NCBI RefSeq assembly: GCF_001877785.1
Contig: NZ_MINN01000073.1
Coordinates: forward strand, 1 to 49,312
Direction of reading: 5' to 3'
Length of the DNA stretch: 49,312 nt
Origin: Rossellomorea aquimaris
GTDB lineage: Bacteria; Bacillota; Bacilli; Bacillales; Bacillaceae_B
In this document: one piece after another, positions 1 to 8,502 of the stretch
Layout: the number at the start of each line of letters is the position of its first letter
Numbering within the stretch: the first letter of the stretch is position 1
Made by a program: the position numbers and the translations under genes
The notes under the pieces: model-generated
What the model was told of the DNA's origin: nothing
The model's database searches: none
What the model saw: the letters and a program-made list of their open reading frames with translations, nothing else

Positions 1-223
<223 letters not shown>

Positions 224-355
224 AGTTTGAATAGCTCTTGTTTGCAACGATTCAATCGTTGCGGTAAATCTAGAATTAACGTTGACGTAATTGTCTTGTT
301 TTGTTCAGTTTTCAAGGTTCAATTTGTTGCTTGCTTCGTTTGAAGCGACCTAACC

Positions 356-385
356 ATCATACCAAGTTTGAAGCGGTTTTGTCAA
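356..385 (-). promoter_or_regulatory. rrn proximal promoter (P2-like)
   Basis: On the minus strand, -35 TTGACA (380-385) and -10 TATGAT (356-361) are separated by 18 bases. It lies about 130 bases upstream of 16S. The leader between them carries the usual Bacillus rrn leader motif (CTTGAAAACTGAACA, around 305-320). Confidence 0.85.
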
Positions 386-462
386 CAACTTTTTTTAAAA
401 AGTTTTTCTGGCTTTTCTATTAAATGAAGTTGTTTTCGCGTCTCACTTGCGACGGTTTTTAA

Positions 463-491
463 AGTATATCAACCATTTCGAGTTCCGTCAA
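463..491 (-). promoter_or_regulatory. rrn distal promoter (P1-like)
   Basis: On the minus strand, -35 TTGACG (486-491) and -10 TATACT (463-468) are separated by 17 bases. Together with the promoter at 356-385 it forms the tandem pair typical of Bacillus rRNA operons. Confidence 0.8.
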
Positions 492-615
492 CAGTTTTCG
501 ATAAATTAATTCGAAACTTTTTAATAGAGTTCTATATATCCTATTATTTATCATCCTGCAGGGGTTACAATGCCGGTTTTTCAACAGTCACGGCCCCCAT
601 TTTCTTCTATATAAA

Positions 616-652
616 TAAAACCCCTGCGCCTTTCTAAGGCGCAGGGGTTTTT
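616..652 (-). terminator. Intrinsic terminator after ptsG
   Basis: A GC-rich 13-bp stem (AAACCCCTGCGCC and its complement) around a short loop is followed on the minus strand by TTTTATTTAT. It begins 9 bases after the ptsG stop codon. Confidence 0.9.
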
Positions 653-660
653 GATACAAA

Positions 661-2742
661 TCAATCGATCTTGATGATATCCTCATCGCTGCGGTTCACT
701 TTGCCTGTCTTTTCAAGAGTCACTTGCTGACCCTCTTTCAGGTTCGTGAAGACAATCGGCGTGATAATAGAAGGAGCGTTTTCTTTGATGAAGTCTAAGT
801 CTACTTCAAGTAACGGTTGCCCCGCTTCGACCTGGTCTCCCTCTTTTACCAGCGCCTCGAAGCCTTTTCCTTCAAGTTTCACTGTATCAATACCAACGTG
901 GATCAATACTTCGCGGCCATTCTTGGATTCAAGGCCAAGAGCATGTTTTGTCGGGAATACATTTACGACTTTACCGTCTACAGGGGAAACGATTGTTCCT
1001 TCTGTTGGCAGGATCGCAAAACCGTCTCCCATCATTTTGCCTGAGAATACTTGATCGGGTACTTCTTTGATATCTTTGATTTCACCTGTGATAGGTGCTA
1101 CAAATTTTTCATGCTTTTCTTCTTCAGTTGTTTGAAGAGCTTCTGGATTCACTTCTTCAATTTGTTGTTCTACTTCTTCACTTGCATTTGTCTGTGCTTT
1201 GCGTGGTGCTTTACCGCGCATAATATCCTGCATTTGTGATTTCAATGTATCAGATTTAGGACCAAAGATCGCCTGAATGCTGTTACCCACTTCAAGTACA
1301 CCTGAGGCACCCAATTTTTTAAGTCTTGGCTTATCAACATTTTTCGCGTCATTAACGGATACACGCAGACGAGTGATACAAGCATCAAGGTGAGCGATAT
1401 TTTCTTCGCCGCCAAGCGCTTCTAGAACATTATATGGAAGTTCTCCTGCTCCTCCAGCTGCTGCTGTACCTTCTTCATCTTCGTCTTCCACTTCTTCACG
1501 GCCTGGAGTCATAAGGTTCCATTTGCGGATCGCGAAACGGAAACCGAAGTAGTAAATGACCGCAAATACAAGACCTACAGGGATCACGATCCAAGCATTA
1601 GTCTGCGGGTTGATCAGACCGAATAAGATGTAGTCGATCAGACCGCCTGAGAATGTCATACCAATTTTTACGTCCAACAGGTGCATGGTCAAGAATGATA
1701 GACCCGCAAAGATTGTGTGGATACCGAATAGTACAGGAGCTACGAATAAGAATGAGAATTCGATCGGCTCTGTGATACCAGTCAAGAATGATGTCAAGGC
1801 AGCAGATCCCATGATACCCGCTACTACCGCTTTACGCTCAGGGCGCGCTTCATGGTAGATCGCAAGTGCCGCAGCAGGAAGACCGAACATCATGAACGGG
1901 AATTTACCAGTCATGAAGGTACCTGCAGTAAGATCCTGCACACCATCTTGAATTTGTTTCATGAAGATGGCCTGGTCACCACGGATGATGTTGCCAGCTT
2001 CAGATGTATACGTACCAAATTCGAACCAGAATGGCGAGTAGAAAATGTGGTGAAGTCCGAATGGAATCAACGCACGTTCGATTACACCAAAGATGAATGC
2101 TGCAAATGCTCTGTTTTCACCAAGCATGAAGTTTGAGAATGAGTTCAAACCGTTTTGGATCGGCGGCCAGATGACAAGCATCAATAGACCTAACACGACT
2201 GCAGATGCAGCAGTGGCAATTGGAACAAATCGTTTCCCAGCGAAGAAACCTAAGTATGACGGCAATTCAATCTGGAAGAATCGATTGTACATATACGCTG
2301 CCAGAATACCGACGATGATTCCGCCGAACACTCCGGTTTGAAGTGTCGGTATTCCGAGGACAAGTGCATACGCAGGGTCTACCCCTTCACCTGTAACATC
2401 AGGGATGCCAAGTCCTTCAACAGTTCCCATTGTTACGTTCATGATCAAGAAACCGACGATTGCCGCCAGCCCTGCAACACCTTCACCGCCGGCAAGTCCG
2501 ATGGCTACACCGACTGCGAAGAGAAGTGCGAGGTTACCGAAGATGATTCCGCCAGCTTGTTCCATGACACTGGCAACCATTTCGACTCCCCCGTTTGAAA
2601 GGAATGGAGCTATTTCTAATAGTGTTGGGTTCTGCAAAGCATTACCAAATGCAAGCAATAGACCGGCAGCCGGCAAGATCGCAACCGGAAGCATTAGTGC
2701 TTTACCGACTTTTTGTAACACGCCAAAAGCCTTTTTAAACAT
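661..2742 (-). CDS. ptsG: PTS glucose-specific enzyme IICBA
   Basis: This protein imports glucose across the cytoplasmic membrane and phosphorylates it to glucose 6-phosphate with phosphate from HPr. The 693 residues hold the complete IICBA order. The membrane IIC domain covers about 1-410 and includes the conserved GITEPIEF segment near 322-329. The IIB domain has the phosphorylated cysteine C455 in DACITRLR. The IIA domain has H600 and the active histidine H615 in EVLIHVGID. An acidic, Ala/Gly-rich linker near 414-433 joins IIC to IIB. The start follows a clear AAAGGAGG site. It lies downstream of glcT, with an antiterminator and terminator in its leader, as in B. subtilis. Length and order are normal for the family. 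Confidence 0.97.
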   Translation of the reverse strand: MFKKAFGVLQKVGKALMLPVAILPAAGLLLAFGNALQNPTLLEIAPFLSNGGVEMVASVMEQAGGIIFGNLALLFAVGVAIGLAGGEGVAGLAAIVGFLIMNVTMGTVEGLGIPDVTGEGVDPAYALVLGIPTLQTGVFGGIIVGILAAYMYNRFFQIELPSYLGFFAGKRFVPIATAASAVVLGLLMLVIWPPIQNGLNSFSNFMLGENRAFAAFIFGVIERALIPFGLHHIFYSPFWFEFGTYTSEAGNIIRGDQAIFMKQIQDGVQDLTAGTFMTGKFPFMMFGLPAAALAIYHEARPERKAVVAGIMGSAALTSFLTGITEPIEFSFLFVAPVLFGIHTIFAGLSFLTMHLLDVKIGMTFSGGLIDYILFGLINPQTNAWIVIPVGLVFAVIYYFGFRFAIRKWNLMTPGREEVEDEDEEGTAAAGGAGELPYNVLEALGGEENIAHLDACITRLRVSVNDAKNVDKPRLKKLGASGVLEVGNSIQAIFGPKSDTLKSQMQDIMRGKAPRKAQTNASEEVEQQIEEVNPEALQTTEEEKHEKFVAPITGEIKDIKEVPDQVFSGKMMGDGFAILPTEGTIVSPVDGKVVNVFPTKHALGLESKNGREVLIHVGIDTVKLEGKGFEALVKEGDQVEAGQPLLEVDLDFIKENAPSIITPIVFTNLKEGQQVTLEKTGKVNRSDEDIIKID

Positions 2743-2810
2743 TTGAATTTTCCTCCTTTTGATAAATGGTTTTTATTCAGCAGATTAGATGATAGCAAAC
2801 AAGAAATGCG

Positions 2811-2920
2811 CAGGCGCCTTGTTCAGCCCCGACCAACGCTCTTGGACCGACCAGTGAAGTCGTTCTTTGACTTCATTAGGCTGTCCGAAACGTCTCGAGG
2901 GGCTAGGCGCCGGAGCTGGC
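2811..2920. repeat. Palindromic core element, stand-alone copy, in the ptsG leader
   Basis: Inverted ends (CAGGCGCCTTGTTCAGCCCC and GGGGCTAGGCGCCGGAGCTGG) flank an inner palindrome. The end GCCAGCTCCGGCG matches the edge of the core segment nested in the larger repeats at 4062, 8021, 34999 and 39991. The element lies in the 5' untranslated region of ptsG and begins within about 4 bases of the T-run of the GlcT-controlled terminator. No long open frame with a plausible ribosome site is present. Confidence 0.75.
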
Positions 2921-2923
2921 CAT

Positions 2924-3011
2924 GAAAAAAGGCATGAGAAAAGAGGATAATGAACGTATAGGGATAGACTGCCCCAATTTACACGTTTCAATTATCTTCT
3001 TTACTCATGCC
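2924..3011 (-). terminator. Leader terminator of ptsG, controlled by GlcT
   Basis: A long imperfect stem pairs GGCATGAGTAAAGAAGATAA with the complementary segment at 2931-2960 and ends in seven Ts on the minus strand. Its 5' arm overlaps the antiterminator at 3003-3031, so the two structures are mutually exclusive. This is the known arrangement for BglG/GlcT-type control. Confidence 0.88.
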
Positions 3012-3031
3012 TGATCGAATCAGTAACACGT
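3003..3031 (-). promoter_or_regulatory. Ribonucleic antiterminator (RAT) of ptsG
   Basis: The minus strand reads GTGTTACTG-ATTCGAT-CAGGCATGAG, which fits the RAT consensus bound by LicT/SacT/GlcT. It lies directly downstream of glcT and overlaps the start of the terminator stem. The expected effect is that GlcT, active when glucose is present, stabilises this hairpin and allows ptsG transcription. Confidence 0.9.
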
Positions 3032-3047
3032 AAGATAGATAAGTACA

Positions 3048-3890
3048 TTATTTAACTTTAGTCTGTATACGCTGCAGATGCATAGTCAGATACACCGCTT
3101 CTGCATCATAAACAGGTTTCCTCAATGTTTGCTGCATCATCTTGATCAGCTTCCAAGATAGATTATAGCAGAGAGGGTATTCCTCTTTCAACAGTTTTGC
3201 GATTTTTTCTGGTTCCTCCACCCGTTCTTCGCGGAGGACGCGTTCGATCGTGTATCGAATATGACGGACCAGCCTCATATAGTCTACACTTTCTTTGTTT
3301 ATTTTCACGTCCAGCTGCTGTTCAATCATGGCCGTCAGCCTTGATATCAACTGGGAATGCTGGTTTACCTCGGAAAGATCTTTATTCATCATTGCACTGT
3401 GAATATGAAGCGCGATAAATCCGACTTCCCCCTCGGGCAGATTCACATCGGTCATATCGTTGATCATTTCCACTACTTCTCGCGCGATTTCATATTCAAA
3501 AGGATAAAGGGTCCTTGTTTCCACCAGGAAAGGATTGCGGATTTCCATGCCCCTCATCAGCCGGTTGATGGCAAAGAGGATATGGTCAGTCAGGGCGATG
3601 TGGATGTGTTCATTCAAGAACGAATTCGTCCTCTCCCTGATAAGTTCGATGGCAGAGATGGTCACGTTCGACATCTTTTCGTCGAGGAAAGGCAGAAGGT
3701 TTTTATACTGCTCCTGTTCTTTCTCCCCTTTCAGGACGAACATTTTTTCGGCTATATCGTTTTGGATCGGATCTCCTTTTTTCCGGTTGAACCCGATTCC
3801 TTTCCCGATCAGCACGACTTCCCCGTAACTCTCATGTTCGGCGATCAGAACATTGTTATTCAATGTTTTTTTTACACTCAAAGTAGACAT
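3048..3890 (-). CDS. glcT: BglG-family transcription antiterminator GlcT
   Basis: This is an RNA-binding antiterminator for the glucose PTS. The N-terminal 60 residues form the CAT RNA-binding domain. They are followed by PRD1 (about 65-170; H103 and H162) and PRD2 (about 175-280; H210 and H271). The PRD histidines are the expected sites of PTS phosphorylation. The 280 residues match the family length. A GGGGAG site precedes the ATG. The gene has its own TTGATA/TAAAAT promoter. It precedes ptsG, whose leader carries the matching RAT and terminator, which makes GlcT more likely than LicT or SacT. Confidence 0.95.
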   Translation of the reverse strand: MSTLSVKKTLNNNVLIAEHESYGEVVLIGKGIGFNRKKGDPIQNDIAEKMFVLKGEKEQEQYKNLLPFLDEKMSNVTISAIELIRERTNSFLNEHIHIALTDHILFAINRLMRGMEIRNPFLVETRTLYPFEYEIAREVVEMINDMTDVNLPEGEVGFIALHIHSAMMNKDLSEVNQHSQLISRLTAMIEQQLDVKINKESVDYMRLVRHIRYTIERVLREERVEEPEKIAKLLKEEYPLCYNLSWKLIKMMQQTLRKPVYDAEAVYLTMHLQRIQTKVK

Positions 3891-3942
3891 ATGAATTTCT
3901 CCCCATCATTTCGACCATTTTCGACAAGCATCCGATTTCATG

Positions 3943-3971
3943 ATTTTAACGAAAATGAACACATTTATCAA
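3943..3971 (-). promoter_or_regulatory. Promoter of glcT
   Basis: -35 TTGATA (3966-3971) and -10 TAAAAT (3943-3948) are separated by 17 bases on the minus strand, about 50 bases before the glcT start. Confidence 0.65.
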
Positions 3972-4061
3972 TAATATAACTTCCCTTTGAGTATTACATT
4001 CTCTCCGTTTCCGTCACATCCTCTTTTTTTGTGGCCATTCTTAGAAAATGGTTGGATCGCC

Positions 4062-4311
4062 GCTTTGGGTTTCCATACAAGACTCGCTTTCCGCGGGTGA
4101 CCTGTGAGCCTCCTCAGCTTCGCCTCCGGGTAGAAAAGCGGAGGGGCTTTGGTCAGAGGCGGGTGGCATAAGGCGAATCGGCCACGAAGGCGCTCTTTGC
4201 CTTCTTGGATGAGTTGACTTATGACATGTGCCTCTAAGCCCTGGAGCTGGACAAGTCTCACATTGGCCGCTTCTCCCGCAGGAGTCTTCGTCTTGCACTC
4301 CAACCAAAAGC
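4062..4311. repeat. Composite palindromic repeat, type I arms with core (copy A)
   Basis: The outer arms (GCTTTGGGTTTCC...CTTTCCGCGGG on the left, GTCTTCGTCTTGCACTCC on the right) enclose a core at about 4131-4254. The core is itself palindromic (GGCATAAGGCGAATCGG... against ...GACTTATGACATGTGCC). Copy B at 8021-8273 is the near-exact reverse complement of the whole. It sits between glcT and the pbuG terminator, about 40 bases past that terminator. Frames crossing it are not credible genes. Confidence 0.85.
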
Positions 4312-4351
4312 TAGAATGAGCAAAAATCAAATAACAACGCCTAAGACCAAA

Positions 4352-4386
4352 TAAAAGAACTGACCTCTATAAAGAGATCAGTTCTG
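4352..4386 (-). terminator. Intrinsic terminator after pbuG
   Basis: The stem AGAACTGATCTCTT/AGAGGTCAGTTCT is followed on the minus strand by TTTTATTTGG. It lies about 40 bases after the pbuG stop. Confidence 0.85.
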
Positions 4387-4427
4387 ATGTGAACTTTATT
4401 GTTGATAATAATCAAAAGACTAGCATA

Positions 4428-5762
4428 TTAAGCAATAAAAATGAAATACAGTACAAAGATGACGAACAAACCGTACATGATCGGGTGGATTTCTTTCCTG
4501 CGCCCTTTGATCATCATGGTGATCGGGTAGAAGATGAATCCGATTGCGATACCTGTTGCGATGCTGTAGGTAAGCGGCATGGCGACGATCGTCAGGAATG
4601 CCGGTACTGCGATTTCGAACTTCTTCCAGTCGATTTCACCAAGTGATGAAACCATCAGTACCCCTACGATGATCAAAGCTGGTGCTGTGACGGGTGCCGT
4701 GATGACCGCAAGGAGCGGGAAGAAGAAGATTGACAGCAAGAATAGAATTCCGGTGACGACTGAAGCAAACCCTGTCCTTGCCCCTGCCGCAACCCCAGCG
4801 GAAGATTCGATATAGGATGTAGTAGTTGAAGTACCCAGGATAGCCCCTACCACTGTCGCACATGAGTCCGCGAATAATGCTTTTCCTGCGCGCGGAAGTT
4901 TATTGTTCTTCATTAATCCTGCCTGGTTCGCAACGGCAACAAGTGTACCTGCCGTATCAAAGAAGTCGACGAATAAGAATGTCAGAACGACAACAAGCAT
5001 CTGGATGGTAAAAATACTGCCTGCATCATTAAACAGCGGATCAAGCGCAGCCCCGAATGTCGGTGCCAGGCTCGGCGCCGCATCTACGATCCCTTTCGGG
5101 GTGTCGATGAGCCCGGCAACCATACCAACGATCGCGGTTGCGACCATTCCGATGAAGATACCGCCTTTGACGCCCTTTGTCATAAGGATGACGGTCACAA
5201 CGATACCAAAGATAGCAAGCAGTGTGTTGCCGTGGGTCAAATCTCCAACTCCCACAAGAACAGCATCATTATTGACGATGATACCTGCATTCTGAAACCC
5301 TACAAACGTAATGAAAAGTCCGATACCAGCTCCAACTGCGAACTTCAATTCCGCTGGAATGGAGTTTATTATTTTTTCACGAAGCCCGGTAAGCGTCAAT
5401 GCAATAAAAATCAATCCTGAAATCAAAACCCCTGTAAGGGCGGATTGCCAGGAGACACCCATCGTCAATACAACCGTGTAAGCGAAGAATGCGTTAAGTC
5501 CCATCCCCGGTGCAAGCGCGATCGGATACTTCGCGAGCAGCCCCATGATCAATGAACCGATCGCTGCCGCAAGCGCGGTCGCCACAAATACCGCCCCGGC
5601 ATCCATGCGCATGCTGTCCGGAAGGTCCGGTACTGATTGAAGGGTCAACGTCAGCGGGTTGACCACCAAAATATAGGCCATCGAAAGGAATGTTGTCAGT
5701 CCCCCGATTATTTCTCTTTTGTAGTTGGTTCCAAGTTGTTCAAACTGAAAGAAATTCCTCAT
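4428..5762 (-). CDS. pbuG: Guanine/hypoxanthine permease (AzgA-type NCS2)
   Basis: This is a membrane transporter that takes up hypoxanthine and guanine. The 444 residues are strongly hydrophobic throughout and carry the family N-terminus (FFQFEQLGTNYKREIIGGLTTF), the Ala/Gly-rich GMGLNAFFAYTVV segment and the FVDFFDTAGTL motif. The frame is open for 43 more codons upstream. The ATG at 5762 has the GGAGGA site and the homologous N-terminus, and the longer form would be read through the leader terminator. A guanine riboswitch and terminator lie in the leader, so uptake should fall when guanine is plentiful. It is downstream of guaA with its own promoter. Confidence 0.95.
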   Translation of the reverse strand: MRNFFQFEQLGTNYKREIIGGLTTFLSMAYILVVNPLTLTLQSVPDLPDSMRMDAGAVFVATALAAAIGSLIMGLLAKYPIALAPGMGLNAFFAYTVVLTMGVSWQSALTGVLISGLIFIALTLTGLREKIINSIPAELKFAVGAGIGLFITFVGFQNAGIIVNNDAVLVGVGDLTHGNTLLAIFGIVVTVILMTKGVKGGIFIGMVATAIVGMVAGLIDTPKGIVDAAPSLAPTFGAALDPLFNDAGSIFTIQMLVVVLTFLFVDFFDTAGTLVAVANQAGLMKNNKLPRAGKALFADSCATVVGAILGTSTTTSYIESSAGVAAGARTGFASVVTGILFLLSIFFFPLLAVITAPVTAPALIIVGVLMVSSLGEIDWKKFEIAVPAFLTIVAMPLTYSIATGIAIGFIFYPITMMIKGRRKEIHPIMYGLFVIFVLYFIFIA

Positions 5763-5801
5763 ATCCTTACTCCTCCTTCGTGCCGTCGCAGATCTCAAAA
5801 T

Positions 5802-5836
5802 AAAAAAGCTCTGAACTACCGAAAGTTCAGAGCTTT
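5802..5836 (-). terminator. Expression-platform terminator of the pbuG riboswitch
   Basis: The perfect stem GCTCTGAACT/AGTTCAGAGC around a TTCGGT loop is followed by TTTTTTA on the minus strand. It lies between the aptamer and the pbuG ribosome site, as expected for a ligand-on terminator. Confidence 0.92.
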
Positions 5837-5888
5837 GACTGTAAGATAAAAAACAGAAGGGACTTGCTGAAATATAAAGTCCATCTAT

Positions 5889-5971
5889 CAATTACCTCGT
5901 AGTCAAGCCATTTACGGTAGCTTGGTAGAAACGCTCGGGCCCTATTCCCGAAATTATACGACGTAACAATT
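5889..5971 (-). promoter_or_regulatory. Purine riboswitch aptamer, guanine type (pbuG leader)
   Basis: The minus strand carries the P1 pairing GTTACGTCGTA/TACGAGGTAAT and the conserved junction TATAATTTCGGGAATA, GTTTCTACC, CCGTAAATG and GACTACG. The specificity base in GA-C-TACG is C, which is the guanine/hypoxanthine class rather than adenine. Confidence 0.95.
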
Positions 5972-5998
5972 ACTATTAAGATTTATTAAGACATGACT

Positions 5999-6027
5999 AT
6001 TGTACCAACGAACACAGTAGTGGTCAA
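5999..6027 (-). promoter_or_regulatory. Promoter of pbuG
   Basis: -35 TTGACC (6022-6027) and -10 TACAAT (5999-6004) have a 17-base spacer on the minus strand. It sits directly between the guaA terminator and the riboswitch aptamer. Confidence 0.85.
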
Positions 6028-6030
6028 TAG

Positions 6031-6077
6031 AAAAACCGAACATTTTATAAAAATAATTCATAAAATGTTCGGTTTGG
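6031..6077 (-). terminator. Intrinsic terminator after guaA
   Basis: The stem AACCGAACATTTTAT/ATAAAATGTTCGGTT is followed by TTTTTCTATT on the minus strand. The next gene's -35 box begins four bases further on, so the two units are packed back to back. Confidence 0.88.
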
Positions 6078-6122
6078 GATGCATCAACTTCCAATGGAGC
6101 TGATTTTATTCAGTTAAAGAGC

Positions 6123-7676
6123 TTATTCCCACTCAATTGTAGCAGGCGGCTTACTTGTTACATCATACACGACGCGGTTGATGTGGTCGACTTCGTTTAC
6201 GATACGGGTCGAAATTTTTTCAAGAACATCCCATGGAATGCGGGCCCAGTCGGATGTCATGCCGTCGATCGATGTAACGGCGCGGATGCCGATTGTGTAA
6301 TCATATGTTCTTGCATCACCCATGACACCGACACTGCGGATATCAGGAAGAACGGTGAAATACTGCCAGATATCGCGGTCAAGACCGGCCTTCTTGATCT
6401 CTTCACGAAGGATATAGTCGGATTCACGTACGATTTCAAGCTTCTCTTCAGAAATCTCTCCAAGTACGCGGATACCGAGACCAGGACCAGGGAAAGGCTG
6501 TCTCCAAACAATATCATCCGGAATGCCAAGCTCAGAACCCAATGCGCGGACCTCATCTTTGAACAATGTATTCAAAGGTTCAATCAGGGTGAACTGCATA
6601 TCTTCAGGCAGCCCGCCGACGTTGTGGTGGGACTTGATTGTCTGTGCAGTCGCCGTCCCGCTTTCGATGATATCCGTATACAGGGTACCTTGAGCAAGAT
6701 AATCGATACCTTCCAATTTTGTCGCTTCGTCATCAAAGACATAGATGAATTCGTTACCGATGATTTTACGCTTCTGTTCAGGATCGGATACACCTTTGAG
6801 CTTGTTAAGGAATCGGTCCTGGGCATCCACTTTGATCACGTTCATGTTAAAGCCGTCAGCGAAAGTTTTCATGACACTGTCTGCTTCACCTTTGCGAAGA
6901 AGGCCGTGATCCACGAAAATACAAGTCAATTGATCGCCGATCGCTTTATGGATCAGGACAGCTACGACAGAAGAATCCACTCCGCCGCTCAATGCACACA
7001 GAACTTTTTTGTCTCCGACGACCTGGCGGATCTTATCCATTTCCATGTCGATGAAGCTTTCCATCGTCCAGTCGCCTTCACAGCCGCATACTTCGAATAC
7101 GAAGTTCTTGAGCATTTCATTGCCGTGTACAGAGTGGCGTACTTCCGGGTGGAATTGTACGGCATACAGCCCCTCTTCTTCGTTACTCATCGAAGCGATC
7201 GGGCATGAAGGGTTTGTTGCGTTCACTTCAAAGCCTTCCGGGGCTTCTACTACAAGATCCCCGTGACTCATCCATACAACCTGCTCATCTTCAAGGCCGG
7301 AGAAAAGCTTCGATGTTTTCTCGATGTTGATGGCCGCTTTCCCGTATTCGCGGTGCTTGGCACGTTCCACTTTACCGCCGAAATGCATCGTCATCAGCTG
7401 CATGCCGTAGCAGATGCCAAGGATCGGGACATCAAGGTCGAAGATTCGTTCATCACAGCGGAACGAGTTTTCACCGTATACGCTGTTCGGACCACCGGAG
7501 AAGATGATCCCTGTCGGATTCATCTCCTTGATTTCTTCAAGGGTGATGGTGTGCGGATGCAGCTCGCTGTACACCCCGAATTCACGGATTCTTCGTGTGA
7601 TCAACTGATTATATTGACTTCCAAAGTCTAAAACGACGATCATTTCCTGATTATGCAATTCCTCTTTACCTAGCAT
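6123..7676 (-). CDS. guaA: GMP synthase (glutamine-hydrolysing)
   Basis: This enzyme converts XMP to GMP with ATP and glutamine, the last step of guanylate synthesis in the cytoplasm. The N-terminal class-I glutamine amidotransferase domain has the triad C89 (GICYGMQ), H176 and E178 (FHPEV). The ATP-pyrophosphatase domain has the loop SGGVDSS at 230-236, and the C-terminal dimerisation domain ends in the conserved KPPATIEWE. The 517 residues match the family. GAGGTG precedes the chosen ATG. The leader is unusually long: a guanine riboswitch and terminator lie about 620-770 bases upstream, with two palindromic repeats in between. Confidence 0.98.
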   Translation of the reverse strand: MLGKEELHNQEMIVVLDFGSQYNQLITRRIREFGVYSELHPHTITLEEIKEMNPTGIIFSGGPNSVYGENSFRCDERIFDLDVPILGICYGMQLMTMHFGGKVERAKHREYGKAAINIEKTSKLFSGLEDEQVVWMSHGDLVVEAPEGFEVNATNPSCPIASMSNEEEGLYAVQFHPEVRHSVHGNEMLKNFVFEVCGCEGDWTMESFIDMEMDKIRQVVGDKKVLCALSGGVDSSVVAVLIHKAIGDQLTCIFVDHGLLRKGEADSVMKTFADGFNMNVIKVDAQDRFLNKLKGVSDPEQKRKIIGNEFIYVFDDEATKLEGIDYLAQGTLYTDIIESGTATAQTIKSHHNVGGLPEDMQFTLIEPLNTLFKDEVRALGSELGIPDDIVWRQPFPGPGLGIRVLGEISEEKLEIVRESDYILREEIKKAGLDRDIWQYFTVLPDIRSVGVMGDARTYDYTIGIRAVTSIDGMTSDWARIPWDVLEKISTRIVNEVDHINRVVYDVTSKPPATIEWE

Positions 7677-7802
7677 TCAGTTCACCTCATCCATTTATTT
7701 ATCTCTCTTTTGTGTATGATTCCCTTACCATCCACAAATACATCCTGTTTGTTAGCAATTCCATAAAAAATTGTGTTCTGTGTCCAGCCCTAACCGAGAC
7801 CG

Positions 7803-7924
7803 TTCCATTCCGCTGCAGGCACAAGATTCACAGGGGAGGAAGTCGAGCCTCCTCGGCGTTCCGCCTGTGGGGTCTCGACCTTTCCTCAATCTCCCGTCGG
7901 AGTCAAGTGCCTTCCGCTCCAATC
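7803..7924. repeat. Palindromic repeat, type II arms without core (copy F, empty form)
   Basis: The arms TTCCATTCCGCTGCAGGCAC and GTGCCTTCCGCTCCAATC face each other around GGAAGTCGAGCCTCCTCGGCG and GTCTCGACCTTTCCTC. Its reverse complement aligns with copy E at 39991-40234 over both arms but lacks the roughly 125-bp core found there. It therefore looks like the unoccupied site. It lies in the guaA leader. Confidence 0.8.
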
Positions 7925-8020
7925 CACTCTGAGGTTATATTTAGAGAATTTCTTCCAAGAAATCTCCACATAGCTTGCTTGTTTTTAATTGGAAGCCAAC
8001 AGTTGTTATATCTTGTTCCA

Positions 8021-8273
8021 GCTGTTGATTGGAGTGCAAGACGAAGACTCCTGCGGGAGAAGTGACCAACGTGAGACTTGTCCAGCTCCAGGGCTTAGAG
8101 GCACATGTCATAAGTCAACTCATCCAAGAAGGCAAAGAACCCCTTCTTAGCCGATTCGCCTTATGCCACCCGCCTCTGACCAAAGCCCCTCCGCTTTTCT
8201 ACCCGGAGGCGATAGCCGAGGAGGCTCACGGGTCACCCGCGGAAAGCGAAGTCTTGCACGGAAATCAACAGCG
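8021..8273. repeat. Composite palindromic repeat, type I arms with core (copy B)
   Basis: This is a near-exact reverse complement of copy A (4062-4311), including arms and core (core about 8077-8201). It lies in the guaA leader about 20 bases downstream of the riboswitch terminator. Confidence 0.85.
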
Positions 8274-8294
8274 GCAATTAATGGCCAAAAAAGC

Positions 8295-8340
8295 AAAAAA
8301 ACTAGACTCCGCCTGTATAAAGGCAGGATTCTAGTTTTTG
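8295..8340 (-). terminator. Expression-platform terminator of the guaA riboswitch
   Basis: The long stem AAACTAGAATCCTGCCT/ACAGGCGGAGTCTAGTTT is followed by TTTTTTTGC on the minus strand, about 30 bases downstream of the aptamer. Confidence 0.9.
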
Positions 8341-8370
8341 GGCATACAATGATGTCTAAATAGAACACTG

Positions 8371-8443
8371 CCTTCATAGTCCAGTCATTTACGGTGACCG
8401 GGTAGAAACTTTCGAACCATATTATCGAGGATATACGAAGGAT
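8371..8443 (-). promoter_or_regulatory. Purine riboswitch aptamer, guanine type (guaA leader)
   Basis: The minus strand shows the P1 pairing CCTTCGTA/TATGAAGG and the junction motifs TATATCCTCGATAATATGG, GTTTCTACC, CCGTAAATG and GGACTATG. The specificity base is C, so it is a guanine sensor. It is oriented towards guaA, about 700 bases away, and no other gene lies between. Confidence 0.94.
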
Positions 8444-8473
8444 GCTAACGAACTCTATTATTTAGTTGACATC

Positions 8474-8502
8474 ATTTTAAACCTTGTTGATGAAGCGGTC
8501 AA
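8474..8502 (-). promoter_or_regulatory. Promoter of the guaA riboswitch transcript
   Basis: -35 TTGACC (8497-8502) and -10 TAAAAT (8474-8479) have a 17-base spacer on the minus strand. The -35 box overlaps the last codons of the upstream transglutaminase gene. Confidence 0.8.

Noticed and set aside
2785..2991. Frame of 68 codons on the minus strand
   Set aside because: It crosses the ptsG leader terminator and the palindromic core element; low-complexity repeat translation, no gene.
4041..4330. Two overlapping minus-strand frames upstream of glcT
   Set aside because: Both are translations of repeat copy A; similar peptides appear at copies B and C because the DNA is repeated.
8029..8377. 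Frames on both strands in the guaA leader
   Set aside because: They translate repeat copy B and the riboswitch terminator; no ribosome site and no family match.
8474..8502. Possibility that the guaA riboswitch belongs to another gene
   Set aside because: The aptamer, terminator and promoter all point to guaA and nothing else lies in between, despite the long leader.
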